Source: Chitinophaga sancti
GTDB taxonomy: Bacteria; Bacteroidota; Bacteroidia; Chitinophagales; Chitinophagaceae
Length of the DNA: 64,000 bases
Direction of reading: 5' to 3'
Assembly (NCBI RefSeq): GCF_034087045.1
Contig: NZ_CP139247.1
Coordinates: forward strand, 6,722,001-6,786,000
Position numbers and translations under genes: made by a program. Position 1 is the first letter of the stretch; each line of letters begins with the position of its first letter. Positions 10,091-18,736 of this stretch are shown here, in pieces. The notes below the pieces were generated by a model. That model was not told where the DNA came from. It did no database searches and saw only the letters and a list, made by a program, of their open reading frames with translations.

Positions 10091-10783
10091 ATGCCAAATG
10101 TACCTAAATGGGTAGCCGACCAAATGGAGAACCTGCTACCTTCAAAATTTATGGATATCGAAGTGGGTGCAATTACCCAATACAGCAAGGAAATTAAAGT
10201 GATCACCTTTCACACCGATCTTTCTAAAATTGATTGCTTTCCGGGTAGTGCTATTAATTTTCGGGTGAGTGGTACGGAAATAAGACACTACACACCTGTT
10301 GATTTCAATAAGACCAACGGCACCTTTGATATCTACTTTCATATTCATGGTAATGGCCCGGGTAGCCATCTGGCAGATCAGCTTACACCCGGTGATCATC
10401 TGAAAGTATCAGTTCCTGGTGGCAGGAAAATATATGATCCGGGTAAACACACTCACTTCTTTTTTGGAGATGAAACAAGTCTTGGGTTCTATATCAGCCT
10501 GCTCAGGGAGATCAATAAAAACAATGGTAAGGCATTCGGCCTATTTGAGTTGAATGAGCCAGATCTTCCCACTCCTTATGATATCATAATTGTTCCAAAA
10601 ACGCCAGAGGCAGCGCTGGCAGAATTAGACAAATACATAAATGAGTACAGGGAATCCATATTTTACCTTACAGGCAATGTAGCTTCGGTACAACGGTTTA
10701 GAACTGCGCTAAAAAAGCATGATATCAGTTCCAGGAATATAAAGTTACAAGGGTATTGGACAGAAGGAAGTGTAGGGCTATAA
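10091..10783 (+). CDS. Siderophore-interacting-type FAD-binding reductase
   Basis: A 230-residue soluble protein of the SIP/FNR-like family. RHYTPVDF resembles the FAD-binding R-x-Y-T-P motif, followed by GPGSHLADQLTPGD and a C-terminal NAD(P)H-binding half. Family members reduce ferric siderophores to release iron in the cytoplasm. It starts 4 bp after tolC, so it belongs to the exporter operon; this hints that the pump may move a siderophore or another redox-active compound, which is inference. Confidence 0.8.
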   Translation: MPNVPKWVADQMENLLPSKFMDIEVGAITQYSKEIKVITFHTDLSKIDCFPGSAINFRVSGTEIRHYTPVDFNKTNGTFDIYFHIHGNGPGSHLADQLTPGDHLKVSVPGGRKIYDPGKHTHFFFGDETSLGFYISLLREINKNNGKAFGLFELNEPDLPTPYDIIIVPKTPEAALAELDKYINEYRESIFYLTGNVASVQRFRTALKKHDISSRNIKLQGYWTEGSVGL

Positions 10784-10875
10784 ACATGAGCTATTCAGTC
10801 AAGTTTTTTGAGCCATCGGGGAAATATACCATGCCCCATTACCACCGAGCTTTGTACCATCAAAAAACGAAAATA

Positions 10876-11835
10876 ATGAATCAAATAGCTTTAGGTAATA
10901 ATGGTCCACTGGTATCAAAACTGGGACTTGGCTGTATGCGTATGTCAACAGCCTGGGGCGGCACAAACGACGAACAAGAAAGCATTGCTACCATCCAACA
11001 GGCACTCGACAGCGGCATCAACTTCCTGAATACCGGCGATTTCTATGGCCATGGCGCCAACGAACTACTGGTAGGCAAAGCCATCAAAGGCAGAAGAGAC
11101 GATGCCTTTGTCAGCGTAAAGTTCGGTGCCCTCTGGCACAACGGTCAATGGATTGGTCTGGATCTACGCCCTGCAGCAATCAAAAACTTCATCAACTATT
11201 CGCTCGTACGCCTTGGAATAGATACCATCGATCTGTACCAGCCCTGCAGAATGGATAACAGCGTTCCCATCGAAGACATTATCGGCACCATTGCCGACCT
11301 GATCAAAGAAGGCAAAGTTCGTCATCTTGGTGTATCTGAAATCACCGCAGATCAGCTCCGTCTGGCTCATAGCCTACACCCTGTCACCGCCCTGGAAATA
11401 GGCTACTCTCTCGCTGACCGCCAGATCGAAAACGACCTGCTTCCAACCGCCAGAGAACTGGGTATAGGTGTTGTAGCCTTTGCCAACACTGCCGAAGGAT
11501 TACTAACCGGTGAACTCAAAGCCCCCCTTGCTGATAATGATTACCGCCACCACTTCACCCGCTTTCAGGGAGACAACCTGCTAAAAAACCTTGAAAAGGT
11601 GGAAGTATTCAGACAGATAGCCAGCGAAAAAGGTTGTACTCCTACTCAACTGGCCATTGCCTGGGTAAACGCACAGGGAGACTACATCATGCCATTAGTA
11701 AGTATGAGCCGCAGATCAAGACTGCCAGAGAACATGCAGGCAATGGAGATTGTGCTTACTCCAGCAGAGATAACGACACTGAACAATACATTTGCACCAG
11801 GCGCGATCGCCGGCGGCACCTATCTGCAACGATAA
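10876..11835 (+). CDS. Aldo/keto reductase with altered catalytic residues
   Basis: About 319 residues, a TIM-barrel NADPH oxidoreductase. ATG 10876 is chosen because the family starts there (IALGNNGPLVSKLGLGCM); longer frames upstream are unlikely. The tetrad positions read Asn52 (usually Asp), Tyr57, Lys82 and Cys124 (usually His, in LYQPCR). A subfamily with similar changes exists, but the activity is uncertain. It follows the SIP-type gene by 92 bp and precedes an AraC regulator by 17 bp. Confidence 0.83.
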   Translation: MNQIALGNNGPLVSKLGLGCMRMSTAWGGTNDEQESIATIQQALDSGINFLNTGDFYGHGANELLVGKAIKGRRDDAFVSVKFGALWHNGQWIGLDLRPAAIKNFINYSLVRLGIDTIDLYQPCRMDNSVPIEDIIGTIADLIKEGKVRHLGVSEITADQLRLAHSLHPVTALEIGYSLADRQIENDLLPTARELGIGVVAFANTAEGLLTGELKAPLADNDYRHHFTRFQGDNLLKNLEKVEVFRQIASEKGCTPTQLAIAWVNAQGDYIMPLVSMSRRSRLPENMQAMEIVLTPAEITTLNNTFAPGAIAGGTYLQR

Positions 11836-11852
11836 TTTTGTAATTTCATGCC

Positions 11853-12659
11853 ATGCTGAACCCGATCGAAATAATTCCTGGTGTAATCTTTTACTCTCAC
11901 CTGACAGCTTCACGAAAGGAAGTAGCAGCATTCCTGGGACATAATAAACTTATCCTGATGGTAAACGGACAATTGACATTCGAAACATCCAGCCAGAAAA
12001 TGACCCTTCAAAAAGGCGATATATTGCTGGTTGGTAAGAACCAATTGGCACAACTCAGGAAAACCCCTTCCGCGGAAGGCAGCTATGAAACAATCGTCAT
12101 CATCCTGCAGGAAGAGCTAATGAGAAAAATAGCATTGGAAGAACAAATAGAAATCACTGAAAAATACACTGGTCCGGTAAATATGCTGATTCCTTCAAAT
12201 GATTTTATGCGGGGGTATTTTCAATCCGTGATACCATACGTGCGTCATCAGGATGAAAAGATCAACAACGCCATGGGCTTGATAAAAGTAAGAGAGGGTG
12301 TGCAATTGTTATTGCATACCCTCCCTTCACTACGTAATTTGCTATTTGATTTTTCGGTACATCATAAGATCGATCTCAAAAAATACATGCTTAGCAATTA
12401 TCATATTAATGTACCCATAGAAAAATTTGCACAGTTGACAGGAAGAAGTCTGGCGGCATTTAAGCGTGATTTCAACAAAGCATTTGATGCACCTCCCCGG
12501 CAATGGCTTCTTGAAAAACGACTCACAGAAGCACGCTATCTCATAGAGAAAAAGCATAAAAAGCCATCCGCCATCTATCTCGATTTAGGGTTTGAAAGCC
12601 TTTCTCATTTCTCCCGCACCTTCAAGAAGATGTTTGGCAAATCACCCTCCGAAATATGA
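11853..12659 (+). CDS. AraC family transcriptional regulator
   Basis: A 268-residue regulator: N-terminal cupin-like domain (about 10-110) and a C-terminal double helix-turn-helix with FAQLTGRSLAAFKRDF and LGFESLSHFSRTFKKMFGKSP. The start lies 17 bp after the aldo/keto reductase stop, so the two are probably co-transcribed and the regulator may control that gene. The effector is unknown. Confidence 0.87.
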   Translation: MLNPIEIIPGVIFYSHLTASRKEVAAFLGHNKLILMVNGQLTFETSSQKMTLQKGDILLVGKNQLAQLRKTPSAEGSYETIVIILQEELMRKIALEEQIEITEKYTGPVNMLIPSNDFMRGYFQSVIPYVRHQDEKINNAMGLIKVREGVQLLLHTLPSLRNLLFDFSVHHKIDLKKYMLSNYHINVPIEKFAQLTGRSLAAFKRDFNKAFDAPPRQWLLEKRLTEARYLIEKKHKKPSAIYLDLGFESLSHFSRTFKKMFGKSPSEI

Positions 12660-12690
12660 AATACTGTACTTTTCGTAGTATGAAGAAGTA

Positions 12691-13482
12691 CTAATCATTG
12701 AGACACAATGCCTCTATCACATCCAATACCCCTTCCTCATTATTATCCTTCTCTGTTACAAAATTGGCCACTTCGAGGATCTTTGGATATGCATTCTTCA
12801 TTGCATAACTATATTTGGCTGCCTTCATCATTTCATAATCATTCATAAAGTCACCAAACACCAGCGTTTCATCAGGAGTGATACCATTCACCTGCTGCAG
12901 CATCTGCACAGCTTCTCCCTTATTGGCATCCATACGTGTCACATCGACCCATAGAGATCCACCCAATGCCACTTTCAACCGGTCTGCAAATTGTACGTAG
13001 TGAGGATAGCTGTTTTGATCAGCACCTTTTAAATCGAGTACAGACATTTTTAATATTGGCTCTTCCACCTTTGTCAGGTCTTCCACAATTTTTATATTCT
13101 TCTGGTAGATCAGTACTTTTTCCAGCAATACTTTATCCTCGCTTTCCAGGAACCAATAATCCTTTCCGCAAAGTACAGGATAGGTATTGGCAATACCACT
13201 CGATGTATTCACTAATGCAGCTAATTCAGAATGCGGCAATGGTTTTGACATAATTTCCCTTTTATCATGCATGATAAAACTACCATTGTCTGATACGGCA
13301 TACACATGCGCCATCAAAGGAGGAAAATTTTCAGTAATACTGAAATGTGGTCTACCAGTGGCAATGCCGAGCTTGATTCCTTTCTTAAACAGGCGGTTGG
13401 CTATATCCCAAAAGCGTTTAGGTACTTCATACTGGTCATTCAACAAAGTACCATCCAGATCTGTAACTACTAACTTAATCAT
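12691..13482 (-). CDS. Cof-type HAD-IIB hydrolase
   Basis: A 263-residue cytoplasmic phosphatase. Motif I is VTDLDGTLLND, motif II ATGRP, and motif IV FGDFMNDYEMMK; the large cap domain identifies the IIB (Cof) subgroup. It is convergent with the AraC gene, whose stop is only 31 bp away. It shares the fold with the HAD gene at 4258 but is clearly a separate family member. Substrate unknown; sugar phosphates are usual. Confidence 0.87.
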   Translation of the reverse strand: MIKLVVTDLDGTLLNDQYEVPKRFWDIANRLFKKGIKLGIATGRPHFSITENFPPLMAHVYAVSDNGSFIMHDKREIMSKPLPHSELAALVNTSSGIANTYPVLCGKDYWFLESEDKVLLEKVLIYQKNIKIVEDLTKVEEPILKMSVLDLKGADQNSYPHYVQFADRLKVALGGSLWVDVTRMDANKGEAVQMLQQVNGITPDETLVFGDFMNDYEMMKAAKYSYAMKNAYPKILEVANFVTEKDNNEEGVLDVIEALCLND

Positions 13483-13559
13483 GCTGCAAAGTTACTATCT
13501 ATATTTGGAAATCAGTTTTAACATTACCGTCACTCTAATGCTTTCACAGGTTGATAATA

Positions 13560-13988
13560 CCAAACTTTTTTACATTAACTGTCAAAATCACACCTAATTT
13601 TATCCAAACTGGTACTTATAATGCCGGTGTTTTGTATATTTACGTCAATGATAGTCTCTATCAAAAACAATGCTTTGAAGTGTACGAACGTGGAAAGCAC
13701 CGTTTGGTCACTGTAAGAACAAAAGGTACTTCCGACGATAATAAAAATGACATTGTGGAACAGGGTTTCGTTTACATGAAAATATTATCTGATACCAAAA
13801 CGGTGGCCAGTTATTACTCCCTGGATAACCAAAACTGGCTGATGGTACGATTGTATAAAAACGATTACTCTCAAACGATATGGGAGGGGAGTAGCGCACA
13901 ATGTCCAATGGATAAAAGCACCACAAGCAATTTTGAAGACATCAGGCCCGATCAGAAAAGTGTAAGTGATTTTAGAATGGGGAACTAA
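13560..13988 (+). pseudogene. N-terminally truncated DUF1349 (concanavalin-like) protein
   Basis: The frame encodes the middle and C-terminal part of a DUF1349 domain (TYNAGVLYIYVNDSLYQK, then TVRTKGTSDDN, YYSLDNQNWLMVRLY and a closing FEDI) but lacks the first ~70 residues and has no ATG at the expected place; only a TTG at 13551 is available. A complete DUF1349 protein lies at 44776. It is best read as a remnant; translation from an unusual start cannot be excluded. It directly precedes the GH97 gene. Confidence 0.6.
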
Positions 13989-14013
13989 ATTACAGGTCAA
14001 TAATTTCCATGAT

Positions 14014-15966
14014 ATGATAAAACGTACTTTGCTACTATGCCTCATAGCTACCGCCTTTGCCGGTACTGACGCCTTTTCTCAGAAAAACGATGTTCTTGTT
14101 AAAAGTCCGGACAACCAACTACTGGTCAATGTTCAGCTTCGGGAAGGAAAAATCTATTATAGCGTTTCCTATGCCGGCAAACAGGTATTGGAACCATCGC
14201 AATTAGGACTGGTGAGCAGTATCGGGGATTTCTCCCAACAACTACAATGGGCTGGTAACAAAAAGCAACCCGTGCAGGAACACTACACACTTGACAGATC
14301 AAAAGTAAGCAAGGTAGATTACAAGGCGAATGAACTGCGTTGTTCTTTTACCAATGCCGGCAAAGATACAATAGAGGTGCTGTTCCGTGTGAGTAACCGG
14401 GACCTGGCCTTTTCCTACCGTATTCCTCAGAACGGCAAAGGCGCCCTTGCCTGTACGGTAGAAAAAGAAGTAACCGGTTTTGACTTCCCTGCTGCAACGA
14501 CTACATTTATCACACCACAGGCATTGCCGATGAGCGGCTGGATGAGAACAAAACCCTCCTACGAGGAAACTTATACCCTCGATGAGCCTATAGGCACGGC
14601 CTCACAATATAAAGCAGGATATACCTTCCCTGCATTGTTCCATGTAGCCGGCCGGCAATGGGCATTGGTTTCCGAAACAGGCGTAGCGGGCAATTATGTA
14701 GGTACACACCTGAGTGATGGTACAGCTGACGGTCTGTATACAATCGCTTTTCCCCAAAGCGGTGAAAACAACGGACAGGGCCCGGTAAGCGCCAGTGCGC
14801 CCCTACCTTTACAGACTTCCTGGAAAACCATTACCGTAGGTAATGACCTTAAACCACTTGTTGAATCTACAGTAGCCACTGATGTCGTAAAACCGGTGAT
14901 CAGTTCTAAAAAAATATTTACTCCCGGACGTGCTGCCTGGAGCTGGATTGTATGGCAGGATAGCAGTGCCAATTACAATGACCAGGTGACTTATATCAAT
15001 ATGGCAGTTCAACTGAAAGCAGAATATGTATTGATCGATGCATTCTGGGATACACAGATTGGTAAGGAGAAAATGGAAGAATTAGCACGTTACGCAGCCT
15101 CAAAAGGAGTTGGGTTGATACTATGGTACAATAGTAATGGATCATGGAATGATGCTCCGCTTACGCCCAGGAACCGCATGAATGAAAGAGACGTGCGCAG
15201 AGAAGAAATGGCATGGTTACAAAAAATAGGTATTAAAGGATTAAAAGTTGATTTCTTTGGTGGAGACAAACAGGCAACAATGCAATTGTACCACGATATT
15301 TTAGTGGATGCGGCTGACTTCGGTCTGGTCATTAACTTCCATGGCGCCACCCTGCCAAGGGGCTGGGAAAGGATGTACCCGAACTATGTAACCAGCGAAG
15401 CCGTACTGGCATCAGAAAACCTCGTCTTCCAGCAATCATTCTGTGATAACTATCCGCAAACCGCTACCATTTATCCATTCACACGCAATGCAGTGGCGCC
15501 AATGGATTTTGGACCGGTATTCCTCAATAAACGCTTAAGCCGTACCCAGCAAAAAGGCTCTTTCAGACGTACTACAGATGCATTTGAAATGGCAACTGCC
15601 GTATTGTTCTTTTCATCCGTGCAACACTGGGGTTTAACACCCGATAATATGACAGGAGAGCCGGAATACCTGCTGGATTTTATCCGGAATATACCCACCA
15701 CCTGGGATGAAACCCGCCTGATCGATGGATATCCGGGTAAATACTGTGTAATAGCAAGACGCAAGGGAACCAAATGGTATGTAGCCGCAGTGAACGGAGA
15801 ACCGGAAGAGAAGACATTGACAATCGCACTGCCTATGCTGGCAAATAAAGAAGTATCTATCATTAAAGATGGGGAGGGGCAATCCTCCACACTACAAAAA
15901 CAAAAAATAGGTTCAACGATCACGCTTACCTTGAAAAAAGCCGGTGGCGCTGTACTGTTTAACTAA
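14014..15966 (+). CDS. Glycoside hydrolase family 97, retaining (alpha-galactosidase-like) type
   Basis: 650 residues with a signal peptide ending near DAFSQ, an N-terminal beta-sandwich, a central TIM barrel (RAAWSWIVWQD, VLIDAFWD) and a C-terminal beta domain. Asp413 in GLKVDFFGG occupies the nucleophile position of retaining GH97 alpha-galactosidases, and Glu462 in TSEAV is the likely acid/base; the inverting SusB type lacks that Asp (family knowledge). So an exported alpha-galactosidase or related enzyme is inferred. ATG 14014 is preferred to an upstream GTG because it starts the signal peptide. Confidence 0.88.
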   Translation: MIKRTLLLCLIATAFAGTDAFSQKNDVLVKSPDNQLLVNVQLREGKIYYSVSYAGKQVLEPSQLGLVSSIGDFSQQLQWAGNKKQPVQEHYTLDRSKVSKVDYKANELRCSFTNAGKDTIEVLFRVSNRDLAFSYRIPQNGKGALACTVEKEVTGFDFPAATTTFITPQALPMSGWMRTKPSYEETYTLDEPIGTASQYKAGYTFPALFHVAGRQWALVSETGVAGNYVGTHLSDGTADGLYTIAFPQSGENNGQGPVSASAPLPLQTSWKTITVGNDLKPLVESTVATDVVKPVISSKKIFTPGRAAWSWIVWQDSSANYNDQVTYINMAVQLKAEYVLIDAFWDTQIGKEKMEELARYAASKGVGLILWYNSNGSWNDAPLTPRNRMNERDVRREEMAWLQKIGIKGLKVDFFGGDKQATMQLYHDILVDAADFGLVINFHGATLPRGWERMYPNYVTSEAVLASENLVFQQSFCDNYPQTATIYPFTRNAVAPMDFGPVFLNKRLSRTQQKGSFRRTTDAFEMATAVLFFSSVQHWGLTPDNMTGEPEYLLDFIRNIPTTWDETRLIDGYPGKYCVIARRKGTKWYVAAVNGEPEEKTLTIALPMLANKEVSIIKDGEGQSSTLQKQKIGSTITLTLKKAGGAVLFN

Positions 15967-15970
15967 AAAG

Positions 15971-15994
15971 CGGGGCTTTAGGCCCCGTTTTTTT
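15971..15994. terminator. Bidirectional intrinsic terminator between GH97 and TetR
   Basis: Stem CGGGGC (15971-15976), loop TTTAG, stem GCCCCG (15982-15987), followed by seven T on the plus strand and preceded by five A. It lies 5 bp after the GH97 stop, and the TetR stop codon overlaps the T run, so it can serve both convergent genes. Confidence 0.85.
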
Positions 15995-16586
15995 ATGCCT
16001 TCAATGTGTCCAGGTAGTATTTGAGCTGCTTAAGATATAGCGTATACGGACTCCTGCTATTTGCCAGCTTCCCAAAGTTACGCACCCCCCAATAACCAGA
16101 CATTACAAACATCGTCACCTGTTTTGCATTCACATCCTTCCGTATCGTCCCGCTTTTCTTTCCTCTCTCAACAGTAGCGATCATCAACTTTGTCCATTGT
16201 TCTGTCACTTCATTCAATACATTGTTAAAATCCTCATTCCAGGGGCACATTTCACTAGCCAGGTTAGCCACAGGACAACCATACTCTACTTTCATAAACT
16301 CATCCTTCATCAGCAAATGATACATCAGGTTATAGATAGCATCCAGTGCTGATCCTTCTTTTTCCAAAGGTGCTATAAAACTACTCGTTAGCGCAGGTTT
16401 CATCAGTTCATTGATAATTGCCACTCCCATTTCGTCTTTATTTTTGAAATGGTAATAAAAGGCGCCTTTTGTTACCTGGGTAGTTGCTATAATATCATCA
16501 ACACTGGTTGCCTTATACCCTTTCACATAAATTAACTCAAATGCTTTCTGTAAAATATTAATCCTTGTTGCCTCCGCCTTTTTCAT
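15993..16586 (-). CDS. TetR/AcrR family transcriptional regulator
   Basis: A 197-residue repressor. The N-terminal helix-turn-helix (residues about 10-55) shows the TetR pattern VDDIIATTQVTKGAFYYHFKNKDEM; the C-terminal ligand domain contains a YGCPVANLASEM stretch common in this family. It is the last gene of a minus-strand group starting at 17534. A perfect inverted repeat upstream of that group (17564-17595) is the likely operator, giving autoregulation. Confidence 0.88.
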   Translation of the reverse strand: MKKAEATRINILQKAFELIYVKGYKATSVDDIIATTQVTKGAFYYHFKNKDEMGVAIINELMKPALTSSFIAPLEKEGSALDAIYNLMYHLLMKDEFMKVEYGCPVANLASEMCPWNEDFNNVLNEVTEQWTKLMIATVERGKKSGTIRKDVNAKQVTMFVMSGYWGVRNFGKLANSRSPYTLYLKQLKYYLDTLKA

Positions 16587-16599
16587 CTGGATGTTTATT

Positions 16600-16755
16600 T
16601 TAATCGTTCAGTTCCCCACATTCAAAACCGTTCTCTTTCAGGAGTTGAATGATTGATCCTACAATTTCGGATTTAATTTCTATACGTAGTACATTATCAC
16701 AATCCTCCAGATCAAAATTCCATTTGGTAAAGGCAAATACTTTGAGACAGATAAC
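16600..16755 (-). pseudogene. Start-less fragment of a small ferredoxin-fold (HMA-like) protein
   Basis: Reading on in frame past the stop of the DUF3817 gene gives about 50 codons ending at TAA 16600-16602, containing FTKWNFDLEDCDNVLRIE and a final GFECGELND. This resembles the C-terminal half of small heavy-metal-associated-like domains of Bacteroidota that lack the CxxC site. No ATG, GTG or TTG precedes it in a sensible place. It is probably the remnant of an operon gene. Family assignment is tentative. Confidence 0.45.
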
Positions 16756-16758
16756 TAC

Positions 16759-17079
16759 TTACCTGTTTTCATTATTGGCTTGTGGCGCAAGTATGTATTT
16801 ATCAACATAAAAAGTTCCGAATGGTATAATACAGGCAACTAACACCTTCCACGAAACCCTGGAGAACTTCCATTTATACGTCACACCTACGCTGAGTGTA
16901 GTAACGACGAATAAGGTAAAAAGCAAACCATGAATAGGGCCCATTGTCTTTACCATGGCAGGCTGCCCACCCCAATACTTTAATGGCACAGCAATAAACA
17001 CGAAAATCAGCAGGGAAATGCCTTCGAAAAATCCAATGATCCTCAGGCGTCCGATGGGCGTTTTGAAAAGTTGTAACAT
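16759..17079 (-). CDS. DUF3817 family small membrane protein
   Basis: 106 residues from ATG 17079, where homologues start (LQLFKTPIGRLRIIGFFEG); a longer frame to 17184 overlaps the upstream gene and is rejected. Three membrane segments with the family motif PLKYWGG and the conserved His in GPIHGLLF. Function unknown; DUF3817 proteins occur widely as integral membrane proteins. The gene sits 14 bp behind the preceding membrane gene, in the TetR-controlled operon. Confidence 0.8.
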   Translation of the reverse strand: MLQLFKTPIGRLRIIGFFEGISLLIFVFIAVPLKYWGGQPAMVKTMGPIHGLLFTLFVVTTLSVGVTYKWKFSRVSWKVLVACIIPFGTFYVDKYILAPQANNENR

Positions 17080-17093
17080 AACACTAAATAAGA

Positions 17094-17534
17094 TTAAAAT
17101 GATCTGAAATAAGGCCGGTGAGCCAATGGTGAAAAAGGCCATGGTATGGCGATCAATATGATCAATAGCGCCAGTGAAAACCATAGCAGTATCGTCCTGA
17201 ATTTCAATTTATCTGTTTCCATCCGCTTTGCTTTGGCGGAGCCTATTGTGATTATGATAATAGCAATTACCATCAGCGCAATGTGTATATAACGAAAGTA
17301 TGTATAACCTTCAAACCCATTATATCTTATAACAGGACTAATCATATAGAGGTAAAGACCGAGCATTAACTGTATGTGCGCAATGGTCGCAGTCAAATGT
17401 CTGAAAGTATTGTCAGTAGAGGAAAAAACCTTGTTTTCCCGCACGCCGTTCCAGGCCATTATTATACAATAAATAAGACTGATAAGTACAAAGTAACGGT
17501 TAATAGAATGTAATATTAAAATCGTCAGATACAT
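17094..17534 (-). CDS. Conserved four-helix membrane protein of unknown function
   Basis: A 146-residue protein with four predicted membrane segments and histidines placed in or near helices (residues 9, 46, 53 and 84), the pattern of small cytochrome-b-like or haem-binding membrane proteins, though haem binding is only a guess. It is the first gene of the minus-strand group with DUF3817 and TetR, and its promoter carries the TetR-type inverted repeat. I do not recognise a named family with certainty. Confidence 0.65.
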   Translation of the reverse strand: MYLTILILHSINRYFVLISLIYCIIMAWNGVRENKVFSSTDNTFRHLTATIAHIQLMLGLYLYMISPVIRYNGFEGYTYFRYIHIALMVIAIIIITIGSAKAKRMETDKLKFRTILLWFSLALLIILIAIPWPFSPLAHRPYFRSF

Positions 17535-17554
17535 AGTTAATCACTTGGAGAATG

Positions 17555-17595
17555 CAAAAGTAATACAAAAACATACTACTTAGTATGTTTTTGTA
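17555..17595 (-). promoter_or_regulatory. Promoter with TetR-type operator before the 17534 operon
   Basis: A perfect inverted repeat with 13-bp arms (17564-17576 and 17583-17595; core ACATAC-N6-GTATGT) lies just upstream of a Bacteroidota -7 box, TACTTTTG on the minus strand (17555-17562). A repressor bound there would block the promoter. The operon encodes its own TetR protein (15993-16586), the likely binder. Confidence 0.65.
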
Positions 17596-17600
17596 AAATT

Positions 17601-17628
17601 AAATAAAAAAGGCAGCGTTTCCGCTGCC
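17601..17628 (-). terminator. Intrinsic terminator after fabH
   Basis: On the minus strand, GGCAGCG (plus 17622-17628) pairs with CGCTGCC (plus 17611-17617) across a 4-nt loop and is followed by a T-rich run (plus 17601-17610). It lies 22 bp beyond the fabH stop. Confidence 0.8.
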
Positions 17629-17650
17629 TGCAATATTGTAATATCAGATC

Positions 17651-18697
17651 TTATATTGTTACGCTTTCGGGTAACGCATATTCAAATTGTTCCCTTTTGG
17701 CGATTAACTGCCCCCACCTCAAACAGGTAGCTCCCCATGAAAATCCTGCCCCAAATGTAGTGATCAGCAAATTCTGACCTGGTTCAAAATCTTCTGCAAA
17801 ATCCCACAATACTAATGGTACTGTTGCCGAAGTTGTATTCCCGTATCTTTCTATATTGATCTTTACTTTTTCAAGTGGGATATTGAGTCTGTCGCTCACA
17901 GCCTGGATGATTCTCATATTTGCCTGGTGTGGAATGACCCAGTCAATTTCGTTTGCATCCAGGTCATTAAGATCCAGGGCTTCACCAGAGGCTGTAGCCA
18001 TGGATTCTACCGCATTCTTAAATACCAGTGCCCCATGTTGTTTGATATAGTGCGCTCTGTTCTCTATAGTTTCATTCGTAGCAGGCAGTCTTGAACCACC
18101 AGCTGGTACCAGCAGCGCGTCATTTCCTGCGCCATCAGTTCTCAGTACACTATCCATTACCCCGTAGTCTTCAGTAGTAGGTTCGAGCAAAACTGCTCCT
18201 GCACCATCTCCAAAGAGAATACAGCTGTTTCTGTCCTTATAATCAACAATAGAGCTCATTTTATCTGCCCCAACCACAATGACTTTCCGGTACCTGCCAC
18301 TTTCGATCAAACTGGCCCCCATAGTCAGACCAAACAGGAAACCACTGCAGGCCCCATTCAGGTCAAAACCGAAAGCATTGCTAAGTCCGCTCTTTTTACA
18401 TACAAGGCTACTGGCTGGCGACAATAGATGGTCCGGAGTAGCAGTGGCCAGAATGACTGCCTCAATCTCTTCTGGTTTTACCTGGTAGGTATCCAGTAAG
18501 TTTCTGATGGCAGATGCTGCCAGATCTGAAGTAGCTTCATCTTCTGCGATTGCAATACGTCTTTCTTTAATACCTGTGCGCTGTTTGATCCATTCGTCGG
18601 AAGTATCTACGATTGTCGATAAAAACTCATTTGTCAAAATATTCGAGGGTACATAGCCTCCTAGTGCGCTGATGGTAGCTCTGATCTCCTTTCTCAT
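17651..18697 (-). CDS. fabH: Beta-ketoacyl-ACP synthase III (FabH-type)
   Basis: 348 residues from ATG 18697; an upstream in-frame start would add an unsupported leader. The thiolase fold carries the complete triad: Cys117 in NGACSGF, His in VIPHQANMRI and Asn in ERYGNTTSA. It condenses an acyl-CoA starter with malonyl-ACP to begin fatty-acid synthesis in the cytoplasm. It stands alone, without plsX or other fab genes, so it may be an additional copy or serve a special starter. A -7 box (TACCTTTG, plus 18729-18736) lies 32 bp upstream and a terminator follows. Confidence 0.9.
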   Translation of the reverse strand: MRKEIRATISALGGYVPSNILTNEFLSTIVDTSDEWIKQRTGIKERRIAIAEDEATSDLAASAIRNLLDTYQVKPEEIEAVILATATPDHLLSPASSLVCKKSGLSNAFGFDLNGACSGFLFGLTMGASLIESGRYRKVIVVGADKMSSIVDYKDRNSCILFGDGAGAVLLEPTTEDYGVMDSVLRTDGAGNDALLVPAGGSRLPATNETIENRAHYIKQHGALVFKNAVESMATASGEALDLNDLDANEIDWVIPHQANMRIIQAVSDRLNIPLEKVKINIERYGNTTSATVPLVLWDFAEDFEPGQNLLITTFGAGFSWGATCLRWGQLIAKREQFEYALPESVTI

Positions 18698-18728
18698 TAC
18701 ATTAAATCTATCACAGAAAATTGGGATG

Positions 18729-18736
18729 CAAAGGTA
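18729..18736 (-). promoter_or_regulatory. Bacteroidota -7 promoter box of fabH
   Basis: TACCTTTG on the minus strand matches TAnnTTTG exactly and lies 32 bp before the fabH ATG. A matching TTTG about 20 bp further up is not seen, so only the -7 element is supported. Confidence 0.5.

Noticed and set aside
17080..17184. Longer DUF3817 frame starting at 17184
   Set aside because: The extension overlaps the upstream membrane gene and is not like the family N-terminus; ATG 17079 fits better.
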